A DNA stretch of 12,072 nucleotides, from positions 1-12,072 of the forward strand of contig CAKNAD010000067.1 in the NCBI GenBank assembly GCA_929200515.1. Reading direction: 5' to 3'. The translations under genes were made by a program, and so were the position numbers. Below, piece by piece: positions 1 through 7,540 of the stretch. Below the pieces are notes generated by a model. That model saw only the letters and a list, made by a program, of their open reading frames with translations, ran no database searches and was not told the origin of the DNA. This stretch comes from Candidatus Gorgonimonas leptogorgiae. GTDB lineage: Bacteria; Pseudomonadota; Gammaproteobacteria; Pseudomonadales; Endozoicomonadaceae. Each line of letters begins with the position of its first letter. Position 1 is the first letter of the stretch.

Positions 1-4
1 TATA

Positions 5-13
5 TGTTATAAT
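5..13 (+). promoter_or_regulatory. Extended -10 promoter element upstream of trhO
   Basis: The sequence TGTTATAAT is a perfect TATAAT hexamer (8-13) preceded by the TG of an extended -10 element. The -35 region would fall outside the window. Transcription would start near position 20 and give a leader of about 67 nt before trhO. It is the only good promoter seen ahead of the four-gene plus-strand run, so it may drive the whole run. This is inferred from consensus matching only. Confidence 0.5.
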
Positions 14-86
14 ATGTGCTAAATTTTTAATTACGCGTTGCTAGCTAGTTTATTATTTGAAGTTACCTAAAATTAGGAAGATTAAC

Positions 87-1103
87 ATGAGCCTTAATAT
101 AAAAGCAGAAAGCATAGTAATTTGTGCTTTATATAAATTTATTACACTAGAGAACTATCAAGCTTTACGTGAGCCTTTATTAAGGTTTATGGAAGCTAAG
201 CATATAAAAGGTTCGTTATTATTAGCCAGCGAAGGTATTAATGGTACGGTTTCTGGTACTAGAGAAGGCATTGATGATTTAATAGGTTTTCTACAACAAG
301 ACTTAAAATTAGGCACTATAGAATATAAAGAATCTTATGAAGCAAAACAACCTTTTACCCGTACTAAAGTAAAATTAAAAAAAGAAATAGTTACTATGGG
401 AGTTGCTGACATAGATCCTAACAAAGTTACTGGCACTTACTTAAATTCTGAAGAATGGAATAAATTAATCTCTGACCCCGATGTAATAGTAGTTGACACT
501 AGAAACGACTACGAAGTAGCAGTAGGAACATTTGAAAGAGCAATGAACCCTAAAACTACTTGTTTTCGTGAGTTTCCTCAATATGTGCAAGAAAATTTAA
601 CTGAACACAAAAATAAAAAAGTAGCTATGTTTTGTACTGGTGGTATCAGATGCGAAAAATCTACAGCTTACCTAAAGCAACAAGGCTTTAATGAGGTTTA
701 TCATTTAAAAGGTGGAATTTTAAAATATTTAGAAGAAATACCAGAAGATAAATCATTATGGAATGGCGAGTGCTATGTATTCGATCAGCGTGTAACTGTA
801 GGACACGACCTACAAAAGGGTAGTTATGATCAATGTAACGCTTGCAGAATGCCAATAACAGCTGAAGATAAACTAACTGAAGATTACGTTTCAGGAATTA
901 GTTGCCCGCATTGTGCCACTAAAACAACAGAGCAGCAAAAGTATCGATTTTCAGAAAGAGAAAAACAAATTGAAATAGCTAAAAAATATGGTATCAGCCA
1001 CATGGGTTTTGAAGTAAAGCAAGCAGTTAAGCAAAGAAGATCCGCAAAAGCACTTGCAAAAGAACAAAGCAGAAAATCCCAGCAATCAAGAACAACCTCT
1101 TAA
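87..1103 (+). CDS. trhO: tRNA uridine(34) hydroxylase TrhO (rhodanese family, YceA type)
   Basis: TrhO installs the oxygen-dependent hydroxyl at U34 of certain tRNAs, the first step toward (c)mo5U, in the cytoplasm. The N-terminal part has the family signature around LLLASEGINGTVSG. The central rhodanese domain carries VVDTRNDYEVAVGTF and the active-site loop MFCTGGIRCEKS, with the catalytic cysteine at residue 183. Two CxxC pairs (CNAC and CPHC) follow in a C-terminal extension, as in the longer gammaproteobacterial members. The frame is open from a TTG at 57, but I chose the ATG at 87 because AGGAAG (75-80) sits 6 nt upstream and the protein then starts MSLNIKAES. The mature length is 338 residues, normal for the long form. 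It heads a same-strand run with folB, ansA and dinB. Confidence 0.93.
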   Translation: MSLNIKAESIVICALYKFITLENYQALREPLLRFMEAKHIKGSLLLASEGINGTVSGTREGIDDLIGFLQQDLKLGTIEYKESYEAKQPFTRTKVKLKKEIVTMGVADIDPNKVTGTYLNSEEWNKLISDPDVIVVDTRNDYEVAVGTFERAMNPKTTCFREFPQYVQENLTEHKNKKVAMFCTGGIRCEKSTAYLKQQGFNEVYHLKGGILKYLEEIPEDKSLWNGECYVFDQRVTVGHDLQKGSYDQCNACRMPITAEDKLTEDYVSGISCPHCATKTTEQQKYRFSEREKQIEIAKKYGISHMGFEVKQAVKQRRSAKALAKEQSRKSQQSRTTS

Positions 1104-1114
1104 GTTACTGCCTC

Positions 1115-1471
1115 GTGGATAAAATAGTAGTTAATGACATAAAAGTAGACTGTATAATAGGTGTATACAGTCACGAGAGAAATAACAAACAGCCTTTAAT
1201 TATTAATTTAGAATTATACTATGATTTTACTATGGCAAGTGCATCAGATAATTTAGAGCACAGTATAGATTATGACGCCATAACTAATAAAGTTTATAGT
1301 TATGTTGCAGAATCTAAATTTCAACTATTAGAGGCTTTAACTAAAAATATCTTAAAGATATTAATTGTCGATTATAACTGTGTAAAAGCAACAGTGAATA
1401 TTCATAAACCTCAAGCATTAAAAAATGGCAAAGTGTCTATTCATATGTCAAAAACACGAGATGAAGTTTGA
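1115..1471 (+). CDS. folB: Dihydroneopterin aldolase FolB
   Basis: FolB cleaves 7,8-dihydroneopterin to 6-hydroxymethyl-dihydropterin and glycolaldehyde in folate synthesis. The 118-residue length is typical of the family. The N-terminus (DKIVVNDIKVDCIIGVYSHER) matches the FolB start, with Glu21 in the substrate-binding position. Tyr53 lies in the SIDYDAI motif, Glu73 in the LLEALT motif, and the catalytic Lys98 in VNIHKPQAL. The start is GTG at 1115, only 11 nt after the trhO stop, with no clear Shine-Dalgarno sequence. No ATG gives a complete protein in this frame, so translation may be coupled to trhO. FolX-type dihydroneopterin-triphosphate epimerase is a related alternative, but the motif set fits FolB better. 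Confidence 0.9.
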   Translation: MDKIVVNDIKVDCIIGVYSHERNNKQPLIINLELYYDFTMASASDNLEHSIDYDAITNKVYSYVAESKFQLLEALTKNILKILIVDYNCVKATVNIHKPQALKNGKVSIHMSKTRDEV

Positions 1472-1527
1472 TAAAATATTTTTAAGTTTGCTAAAGCTAA
1501 GCTAATGCAGCATTAATAGGTAATATT

Positions 1528-2559
1528 ATGTTAAAAAAACTGTTAATTGTTTATACTGGTGGCACCATCGGTATGAGCCAAACAGCTGTTGGCTTAGTTC
1601 CTTGTCAGGATTTTAGTAAACTGTTAACGGCTAAAATAAAGACATCTAACTATAAAAACCTAATAGAGTTTAAAATCCAACCATTAACCCCATTGTTAGA
1701 TTCAGCAAATACCTGCCAGATTCAATGGAAACAAATAGCCGATCTTTTGGCTGAAAATTATACTAAGTATGATGGCTTTATAGTACTACACGGTACAGAC
1801 ACTATGTCTTATACTGCAAGTATGCTTTCTTTTATGTTAAAGCCATTATCTAAGCCCGTTATATTTACTGGTGCACAACTACCTGTTAACAACCCAAAAA
1901 CCGACGGCTGGAGAAATATTTTTGGCTCGATTGCCTGTGCGATTGATGCAAATATAAAAGAAGTTGGTTTGTTTTTTGATGGTTTTTTATTTAGAGCAAA
2001 TCGTACAACTAAAGTAGACACATTAGGATACAGAGCGTTTTCTAGCCCAAACTTCCCAGAATTAGGAACCTACCAAGATAATAAACTAATTTTAAACAGT
2101 AATTACTTATTAAGAAATGAACCTGATTATATTACTGATAAAAAATTTGATTTATTTTGTAGTAGCCAACAGTTAGTACATATAGTTTATATTTATCCTG
2201 GAATCGATGAAACATGGATTAACCAAGCGTTAGAATCTAATATTAAAGCTATTATCTTCTTAACCTTAGGTTCAGGAAATGTACCACAACTTAGCAAATC
2301 TTTATTAAAAAAAATAGCAACTTTAGCTAATACTAATAGAATGATTATAAACATTAGTCAATGCTTTAAAGGAAAAACAGATCAATCTATTTATGGGGTC
2401 AGTAGTTCATTGATAGATAATGGCGTTTTAGATATAGCAGATATTACTCTAGAAGCAGCATTTTGCAAGTTGCATTATTTATATTCTCGTTATAACCGAT
2501 TAACAGATATAAAAAAATTCATTAAAAAGCCTATAGCTGGAGAATTTTCGATAGCCTGA
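1528..2559 (+). CDS. ansA: Type I (cytoplasmic) L-asparaginase AnsA
   Basis: The protein hydrolyses L-asparagine to aspartate and ammonia. It carries both threonine signatures: YTGGTIGM with nucleophile Thr13, and HGTDTMSYTAS with Thr90 and Asp91. Lys162 in ANRTTKVD completes the usual catalytic set, and these positions sit one residue below those of E. coli AnsA (T14, T91, D92, K163). There is no signal peptide, which fits the low-affinity cytoplasmic type rather than periplasmic AnsB. The 343 residues are normal for the family. ATG is preceded by AGGT at a suitable distance. The gap to folB is 56 nt and the dinB frame opens 4 nt after the stop, so it is probably co-transcribed. In a host-associated cell it may help use host asparagine, which is inference. 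Confidence 0.93.
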   Translation: MLKKLLIVYTGGTIGMSQTAVGLVPCQDFSKLLTAKIKTSNYKNLIEFKIQPLTPLLDSANTCQIQWKQIADLLAENYTKYDGFIVLHGTDTMSYTASMLSFMLKPLSKPVIFTGAQLPVNNPKTDGWRNIFGSIACAIDANIKEVGLFFDGFLFRANRTTKVDTLGYRAFSSPNFPELGTYQDNKLILNSNYLLRNEPDYITDKKFDLFCSSQQLVHIVYIYPGIDETWINQALESNIKAIIFLTLGSGNVPQLSKSLLKKIATLANTNRMIINISQCFKGKTDQSIYGVSSSLIDNGVLDIADITLEAAFCKLHYLYSRYNRLTDIKKFIKKPIAGEFSIA

Positions 2560-2578
2560 GATATTGGAAATAGTAAAA

Positions 2579-3643
2579 GTGGATAATCGTAAAATAATAC
2601 ATATAGATTTCGATGCTTTTTTTGCTAGTGTTGAAATTCTTGATAATCCTAAGTTATTAGGGTATCCAGTGGCGGTAGGTGGTTCGCCATCTGCAAGAGG
2701 TGTTATTTCAACCTGTAATTACGAAGCTAGAAAATACGGTATTCACTCAGCAATGCCAAGTGCCTTTGCTTTAAAGCAATGTCCTGAATTACAGTTGCTA
2801 CCAGTTAGATATGACAGATATAAAGAAATTTCAGCTATAAGCAAAAATATTTTTTATAAATATACCGAATTAGTGGAGCCATTATCTTTAGATGAAGCCT
2901 ACTTAGATGTAACCAACTCTTCTATGTGTTTAGGCAGTGCAACGTTTATAGCTCAAAATATTCGCAAAGATATTTTTAATGAGTTAAAACTTACGGTATC
3001 TGCCGGAGTAGCTCCAAATATGTTTTTAGCAAAAATTGCAAGCGATTGGCACAAACCTAACGGCATGCTCGTGATTAAACCAAATGATGTTGAGCAGTTT
3101 GTATGTAACTTGCCAATCACTAAAATACATGGTGTTGGTAGCGTTACGGCTAAAAAGATGCATTTACAAAATATATCAACTTGTCAACATTTAAGAGAGC
3201 TATCAATAACAACAATGACACAACAATTTGGCAAATTTGGCAACAAATTATGGCATTTGTGTCGTGGAATAGATAACCGACAAGTTATTCCTAATAGAAG
3301 AAGAAAATCAATTTCAGTAGAAAAAACATTCTCTCAAGATCTACAAAACACTGATGATATTATAAAAAAATTAGTTGAGTTATATTCAAGGTTAAAAGTT
3401 CGACTAAATAAACTAGATGATAATTACACTCCAACTAAAAGATTTCTTAAAATAAAATTTTCTGATTATACTATTTCTCAAGCTATTGAAGAATTAAACC
3501 ACTTAGATGATTTGCAGCATTTTTTAAAATTATTAAGATCCACTTTAGGGGATAAATTCTTACCAGTAAGGCTACTTGGTATTGGTATAAAAATTATAGA
3601 TACTTCTTCTAATTCTTATACGCAACTGCAAATTGATTTTTAA
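2579..3643 (+). CDS. dinB: DNA polymerase IV DinB (Y-family translesion polymerase)
   Basis: DinB extends primers past damaged bases with low fidelity. The palm has HIDFDAFFASVE, where Asp10 is a metal ligand and the FF pair holds the steric gate, and SLDEAYLDV with Asp105 and Glu106 as the other carboxylates. YEARKYGIHSAMP and HKPNGM follow, then the thumb helix-hairpin-helix IHGVGSVTAKKM and a little-finger domain. The C-terminus QLQIDF resembles the sliding-clamp binding peptide of the family. The frame opens at a TTG (2564), but I prefer the GTG at 2579: GGAAA (2566-2570) lies 8 nt upstream, and the protein then begins MDNRKIIHID like other DinB proteins. Length is 354 residues, which is normal. 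It closes the plus-strand run; no LexA box was recognised ahead of it. Confidence 0.92.
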   Translation: MDNRKIIHIDFDAFFASVEILDNPKLLGYPVAVGGSPSARGVISTCNYEARKYGIHSAMPSAFALKQCPELQLLPVRYDRYKEISAISKNIFYKYTELVEPLSLDEAYLDVTNSSMCLGSATFIAQNIRKDIFNELKLTVSAGVAPNMFLAKIASDWHKPNGMLVIKPNDVEQFVCNLPITKIHGVGSVTAKKMHLQNISTCQHLRELSITTMTQQFGKFGNKLWHLCRGIDNRQVIPNRRRKSISVEKTFSQDLQNTDDIIKKLVELYSRLKVRLNKLDDNYTPTKRFLKIKFSDYTISQAIEELNHLDDLQHFLKLLRSTLGDKFLPVRLLGIGIKIIDTSSNSYTQLQIDF

Positions 3644-3659
3644 CTCCTAAAATAATATT

Positions 3660-3983
3660 TTATACCATATTAGAAACTATGCTTAAAAGAGCATTTTTTT
3701 TCTTTGTTGGTAGTAGTATTAAAAGTTTAATTATTTCTTGTTCTAAATATGCATCCTTAGAATTTATCTTGGCTCTGTGTTTTTTTCCTAATCCTACCGC
3801 TAACCATTCTAAAGACACATCTAGTACTTCTGCAAGCTTTATTAAATTATTTAAACTAGGATTGCATATTGCTGATTCCCATTGTGCTAATGCACTTCGT
3901 GATATTCCCATAAGGCTAGCTGTTTCTTTTTGGGAAAAGCGCTTATCCTTGCGAGCACGTAAAATTCTTATAGCTAGATTCAT
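3660..3983 (-). CDS. Small XRE-family helix-turn-helix regulator
   Basis: The 107-residue protein has a Cro/CI-type HTH at about residues 5-64. The motif is FSQKETASLMGISRSALAQW followed by the typical third-helix and hydrophobic pattern LIKLAEVLDVSLEWLAVG. The C-terminal 40 residues are Lys- and Leu-rich and look helical, perhaps for dimerisation. It should bind DNA as a dimer; its targets are not visible from the protein. The start ATG has GGAAA about 9 nt upstream. It converges with dinB, leaving only 16 nt between stops. The 200-bp region upstream contains repeated TACAA words that could be its own operator. It could be a phage-derived repressor or an orphan antitoxin-like regulator, but no toxin gene is adjacent. 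Confidence 0.85.
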   Translation of the reverse strand: MNLAIRILRARKDKRFSQKETASLMGISRSALAQWESAICNPSLNNLIKLAEVLDVSLEWLAVGLGKKHRAKINSKDAYLEQEIIKLLILLPTKKKNALLSIVSNMV

Positions 3984-4043
3984 ATAACTGTTTCCATAAA
4001 TAATAACTTAACACTATATTTTAATTTGATAAAATACTTTATT

Positions 4044-4129
4044 TACAAACAAAATTTGTACAAGCGACAAGATCAAAAATTAAAAGTATTACTTTACAAA
4101 AGATATTAAAATGTCATATCTGTGTACAA
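4044..4129. promoter_or_regulatory. Cluster of TACAA words upstream of the XRE regulator; possible operator
   Basis: TACAA occurs at 4044, 4059, 4095 and 4125. The first two lie within overlapping palindromes: TACAAA, 5 nt, TTTGTA (4044-4060) and TTGTACAA (4056-4063), plus the 11-mer ACAAAATTTGT (4049-4059). The cluster lies in the gap between the XRE gene and the DUF547 gene, 60-145 nt upstream of the XRE start. Self-regulation by the XRE protein is the simplest reading, but the AT-rich context makes some matches likely by chance. Confidence 0.25.
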
Positions 4130-4187
4130 TAGATATTATTAATACGATATAGTTCAAATTAAATACGCTAGTTTTTATATACAGGTA

Positions 4188-5072
4188 CTATTTATTAGTT
4201 AATTTGTTTAAGCGCCAATCAAATTGATAATTTATAGAACCATGGAAATTATCTAACTTGCTTTTGTTAAATGAATTGGTATATTTTCTTAGATGAGATA
4301 ATAAATCATGTTTATCATGAAAATAATTTGAATTTTTTAATAGTCTAGATAATACTAATTTTCCATCTATCCATTGCATTGTTTTTTCTTGCTGAATAAA
4401 TCTATTGGTTACCTTATTTAATAGTTTAGGCATATCTATAGCAGTAAAGACTATAGGGTATAAATCTGGACTTCCCATGCTTCCGCTACATAAACAATAC
4501 TGAACTCTACGATCACCCCATATTGGCAATAATATACGGTGCGTTATATCATTTAGACTTAGCTCTATACCATTAATGCTTACTAATTTATTATGCCAGG
4601 GTCCATAACGAAAGAAAGAAAACACTCCTCCCCAAGTTCTAAAACCAAAATGAGGTTTTATTTCTAAAATTGAATCTACAGGGTAGTTGTTTAGTATTGT
4701 TCTTACTATTAAAGCATTGTATAGGTTTATCCAGTACGCTAATTGCTCGTAATTATTTAACTTTATAGGATCTTCTTGTGCTAGTATATCGATATAATCT
4801 TGTACAAGATATTGATTGTTATCAGTAGTGATAGCATCATAATTAAACAAGGTGTTATCTTGCTGTACAAATAAATACTTATTTAAAATTTGCTGCCACT
4901 TAGAGTGATCTACCACTTTAATAGAGCTGTCATCTTTATTATTCCAATAGCTCCAAACACGATGAGGCTCTGCAAGAATAAAACTTTTAGCACTAGAGTG
5001 TGATAGTAATAAAATTAATGCAATAATTGCTAATGTGTGGCGGACATTAGTAAATAAGTATCCTACTCTCAT
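4188..5072 (-). CDS. Exported DUF547-domain protein
   Basis: A basic start (MRVGYLFTNVRH) and a hydrophobic stretch at residues 13-23 form a signal peptide, with a plausible cleavage after Ala28. The rest is a DUF547 domain. It has the hallmark AYWINLYNALIVRTILNNYP (112-131), then the aromatic segment with TWGG (146-149), then LSLNDITHRILLPIWGDRRV (171-190). The family's usual Cys-Ala-Ser...Cys-Pro stretch appears here as CSGSMGSPDL (195-204). Cys195 is kept but the second cysteine is serine (Ser201). The biochemical role of DUF547 is not established to my knowledge. The frame opens at an ATG at 5087, but I chose the ATG at 5072 because GGAG on the minus strand (5082-5085) lies 9 nt upstream. 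The length is 294 residues. It is probably periplasmic. Confidence 0.85.
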   Translation of the reverse strand: MRVGYLFTNVRHTLAIIALILLLSHSSAKSFILAEPHRVWSYWNNKDDSSIKVVDHSKWQQILNKYLFVQQDNTLFNYDAITTDNNQYLVQDYIDILAQEDPIKLNNYEQLAYWINLYNALIVRTILNNYPVDSILEIKPHFGFRTWGGVFSFFRYGPWHNKLVSINGIELSLNDITHRILLPIWGDRRVQYCLCSGSMGSPDLYPIVFTAIDMPKLLNKVTNRFIQQEKTMQWIDGKLVLSRLLKNSNYFHDKHDLLSHLRKYTNSFNKSKLDNFHGSINYQFDWRLNKLTNK

Positions 5073-5171
5073 TTTTATAAACTCCATTTGCTGAAAACAT
5101 TATATTATTAATCTTAATAGTATAATTTTTATTTAGCACATAATTTTTATATTTATCTCTTTAAGCAGTCT

Positions 5172-5201
5172 TAGACATTTAACCATAAAGTATGCTATAA
5201 T
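5172..5201 (+). promoter_or_regulatory. Strong promoter-like sequence upstream of repeat copy 1 and the deubiquitinase gene
   Basis: TAGACA (5172-5177, 5 of 6 to TTGACA) is followed after 18 nt by a perfect TATAAT (5196-5201), with TG one base upstream of the -10 element. Transcription would start near 5208 and run through the whole 120-bp repeat into the USP gene, giving a leader of about 185 nt. The nearby segment 5222-5250 can fold into a 10-bp AT-rich hairpin (TTAGTAGAAA with TTTTTACTAA, one G-T pair). It lacks a following T-run, so it is not a standard terminator. Confidence 0.5.
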
Positions 5202-5253
5202 TAATATCATGATTTCCTTTCTTAGTAGAAATAATAATATTTTTTACTAAAAC

Positions 5254-5373
5254 TATAGCGCTACCCGTTAATACGTAGACACTTTTAGTAGTTACTTATA
5301 TCATATGATAACTAGCAATAGTTATTAACCATAGTATCTTTTAATGTCTAAATCATAGCGAGCAGTGCTATAG
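5254..5373 (+). repeat. MITE-like 120-bp repeat, copy 1 (inverted relative to copy 2)
   Basis: This stretch matches the reverse complement of 8232-8351 without gaps, with about 6 differences clustered at 5328-5340. Its two ends are imperfect terminal inverted repeats of about 28 bp (ctatagcgct at one end, ctatagcact read inward from the other, both reaching TAGAC). The ends read TA-TAGCGC and GCTA-TA, so a TA duplication as made by IS630/mariner-type elements is plausible. It holds a 12-bp palindrome (tatcatatgata) and a hairpin with a GCAA loop (5308-5325). No transposase is encoded. It ends 18 nt before the USP gene. Confidence 0.85.
5276..5304 (+). promoter_or_regulatory. Promoter-like sequence inside repeat copy 1
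   Basis: TAGACA (5276-5281) and TATCAT (5299-5304) are each 5 of 6 to consensus with an ideal 17-bp spacer. Transcription would start near 5311, at the beginning of the GCAA-loop hairpin, leaving a leader of about 80 nt before the USP gene. The same sequence is unchanged in repeat copy 2. Confidence 0.4.
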
Positions 5374-5391
5374 GACGGACAAAGGATTTTT

Positions 5392-7425
5392 ATGAATAAA
5401 AACAGAAAAGTACAAAATGGAGACGTGCGGTATAAGAATAGCGGCTACAATAACGAAAAGCCTACACCGCAAAATAGAACACGTTCTGATTTCACGCCTA
5501 AAAGAAGAATTAGCAAGCCTGCTAAACAATCAAAAAAGTATGCTGATAGCCAAGCTCACCTACACAAACCTGAAAAAAATAAAAATAATCGCAAAGTTAA
5601 AGGTTTTATACATCCCAAATTAGACACTGCGGTAAAAGTACGTAATTTTACACATGGAATCATAAATGGTTGTAATGTTATACAAGAAAATATACTTGTA
5701 GACTTTGATAGAGCTAAAAAACAAATTGCACTGCTAAAAGATGAAGTTGAACACTTAGCTAAAGAAATTCAAATAGCTAATAGTAGTGAAATTTTAAATA
5801 ATTTAAATATAAACTTTACAACTCTAGAAGAACTACAAGATCCATCTATAGATATAAAAGCCTTAACCAAAAATCATATAAAAAACGCACAAAATATTAT
5901 AAAAGAGCTATATAAAGAAATTCAAGACACTAAGTATATAAAATATAACAAACCAAAAATAATCTTGCTTCTAAGGTATCTACTTGAATGCTTTAAATCT
6001 CTCTTTATCTCTCTATCTAAAGCAACAGATAACCAGATGCAAGATAAAGACAATCTTGCAGATAAGAGTCAGCAAAACTTACATATAGAACAAGATGACA
6101 AAGAAAATGACCTTTTTTTTGATGATCTAAATGAATCAAATAAAGATACATATAATGACCTAGAAGCCACAGAATCAACCATAGATACAGATAATTTAGA
6201 AGAAGATGGAGTGTATTTAGATACTATAGAACATACAGATAATGGCTTATCTCAGACTATCAATATAAGCAATTCCGAACTAATAAATTACGGTAATACA
6301 TGTTGGCTAAATTCAGCTGTTAAACTATTATATGTTATGTACTACGATGATATAAAAAGAAAAGCAGAAGAAATACTTAAAAAACCACAAGTTAGCAAAC
6401 AAGAAAAACAACTATATACATCAATATTACAATTATTTAACAAACTTAAGACACAAGAAGATGCATCTACAGAAATTTCACGCTTTTTAGCGTACATGTT
6501 TCTCTATGGCAGAGACATTGAATATACTAAGAAGAAGAATCCTGCTATTGAAAATATATACGGTTTAATTAAAGATATAGACTTTAGAGCTACAATAGAT
6601 CCAAATAACAAAAATAACGAAATTGTAGATTTAGATCTTAATTCTGTTAGACAATGTTCAGCTGATGAGTTTATTGAACATTTTATAGATCTTATGGAGC
6701 TTAATAACGATTCTAACTCTTTAGGAGAAATCGATCTTGAGGAACGCTACCTAAATAAAGATGTACTAAATAGCATTGGTCTTGCTGATACTGAAAAACC
6801 TAAAGCAATAAAAAGAAATAAGGTAGACGAATATAGAAGCAATTTAATTGCTATTAATACTGAAAATCTACAGGAAACTGATACCAATAAAGACGATTTA
6901 ATAAGGATGTTATCTGATGATAGCAATACAAGTGATTTTTCTAAAGAAGAAAAACAAAAAATAATTACTTTCCTTTCCACAAATGATATAGATAGCAAGA
7001 AAGGATTAGTTAACGTTGCCTATACAAGAAAATTTACAGCAAATATAGAACAACTGAACACTGTTACAGTAAACTTGCAAGCAGCTACAGCGCAAAATAG
7101 TTTTATAAAAAATAAAAAAGTATTAAATAAACTATTTAATAAGAATTATCCATACATAATTTTTAATGTATTAAATCGTAGTGATAACAAAATGTATCAA
7201 GTAACAGCTAGAGCGATATCTTGTGCGGCTCATGTGGGTTCGAGAATGACATCTGGGCACTATATCGCCTGCAGTATAGATGAAAACAACCAAGTAACAA
7301 TACACAATGATAGTGATAACTATAAACTACCAGCAACAAAAAGTTTACAAAGATTTGTTAAACAAGAAGGTTTTACCCCTATAGTAATAGGATATGCAGT
7401 CACAGATAAGCGACTTATAGGCTAG
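5392..7425 (+). CDS. USP-type ubiquitin carboxyl-terminal hydrolase, putative secreted effector
   Basis: The C-terminal half is a ubiquitin-specific protease (peptidase C19) domain. The Cys box is NYGNTCWLNSAVKLLYV with catalytic Cys304. The His box is HVGSRMTSGHYIAC with His623. The acidic third residue is Asn639 or Asp640 in TIHNDSD. Such enzymes remove ubiquitin from proteins, and bacterial versions act inside the eukaryotic host. The first 75 residues are very rich in Lys, Arg, Asn and Gln. A probable coiled coil covers about 85-130, a short hydrophobic or amphipathic stretch 190-209, and an acidic linker about 215-285. No Sec signal peptide is visible, so a type IV or other effector secretion route is inferred. 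ATG is preceded by AAGGA 6 nt upstream. Repeat copy 1 lies directly upstream. An origin by transfer from a eukaryote is likely but not shown here. Confidence 0.88.
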   Translation: MNKNRKVQNGDVRYKNSGYNNEKPTPQNRTRSDFTPKRRISKPAKQSKKYADSQAHLHKPEKNKNNRKVKGFIHPKLDTAVKVRNFTHGIINGCNVIQENILVDFDRAKKQIALLKDEVEHLAKEIQIANSSEILNNLNINFTTLEELQDPSIDIKALTKNHIKNAQNIIKELYKEIQDTKYIKYNKPKIILLLRYLLECFKSLFISLSKATDNQMQDKDNLADKSQQNLHIEQDDKENDLFFDDLNESNKDTYNDLEATESTIDTDNLEEDGVYLDTIEHTDNGLSQTINISNSELINYGNTCWLNSAVKLLYVMYYDDIKRKAEEILKKPQVSKQEKQLYTSILQLFNKLKTQEDASTEISRFLAYMFLYGRDIEYTKKKNPAIENIYGLIKDIDFRATIDPNNKNNEIVDLDLNSVRQCSADEFIEHFIDLMELNNDSNSLGEIDLEERYLNKDVLNSIGLADTEKPKAIKRNKVDEYRSNLIAINTENLQETDTNKDDLIRMLSDDSNTSDFSKEEKQKIITFLSTNDIDSKKGLVNVAYTRKFTANIEQLNTVTVNLQAATAQNSFIKNKKVLNKLFNKNYPYIIFNVLNRSDNKMYQVTARAISCAAHVGSRMTSGHYIACSIDENNQVTIHNDSDNYKLPATKSLQRFVKQEGFTPIVIGYAVTDKRLIG

Positions 7426-7474
7426 AGGAGCAACCCAAATTTCGTGTTATTACTAAATTTAGTTGTAAAAAAAG

Positions 7475-7502
7475 GTAGCTTTATTTTAGTAGCTGGATTT
7501 TA
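7475..7502. repeat. Tandem 14-bp direct repeat after the deubiquitinase gene
   Basis: GTAGCTTTATTTTA is followed at once by GTAGCTGGATTTTA (12 of 14 identical). It lies in the 115-bp gap between the convergent stops of the USP gene and the acidic-protein gene. The same gap also has a 12-bp palindrome (ACTAAATTTAGT, 7452-7463). Neither hairpin is followed by a T-run on the side where a terminator would need one. No function is assigned. Confidence 0.5.
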
Positions 7503-7540
7503 ATAGGTACGATTTATGAACACTACCTAATATTTCAAGG

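Noticed and set aside
1809..2021. Minus-strand open frame inside ansA
   Set aside because: It lies wholly inside a clear asparaginase gene, with no recognisable product.
3648..3662. AT-only hairpin between the convergent dinB and XRE genes (TAAAATAATATTTTA)
   Set aside because: A six-pair A/T stem without GC and without a T-run is too weak to call a terminator.
5222..5250. Hairpin ahead of repeat copy 1 as an intrinsic terminator
   Set aside because: No T-run follows on either strand, and the stem is nearly all A/T.
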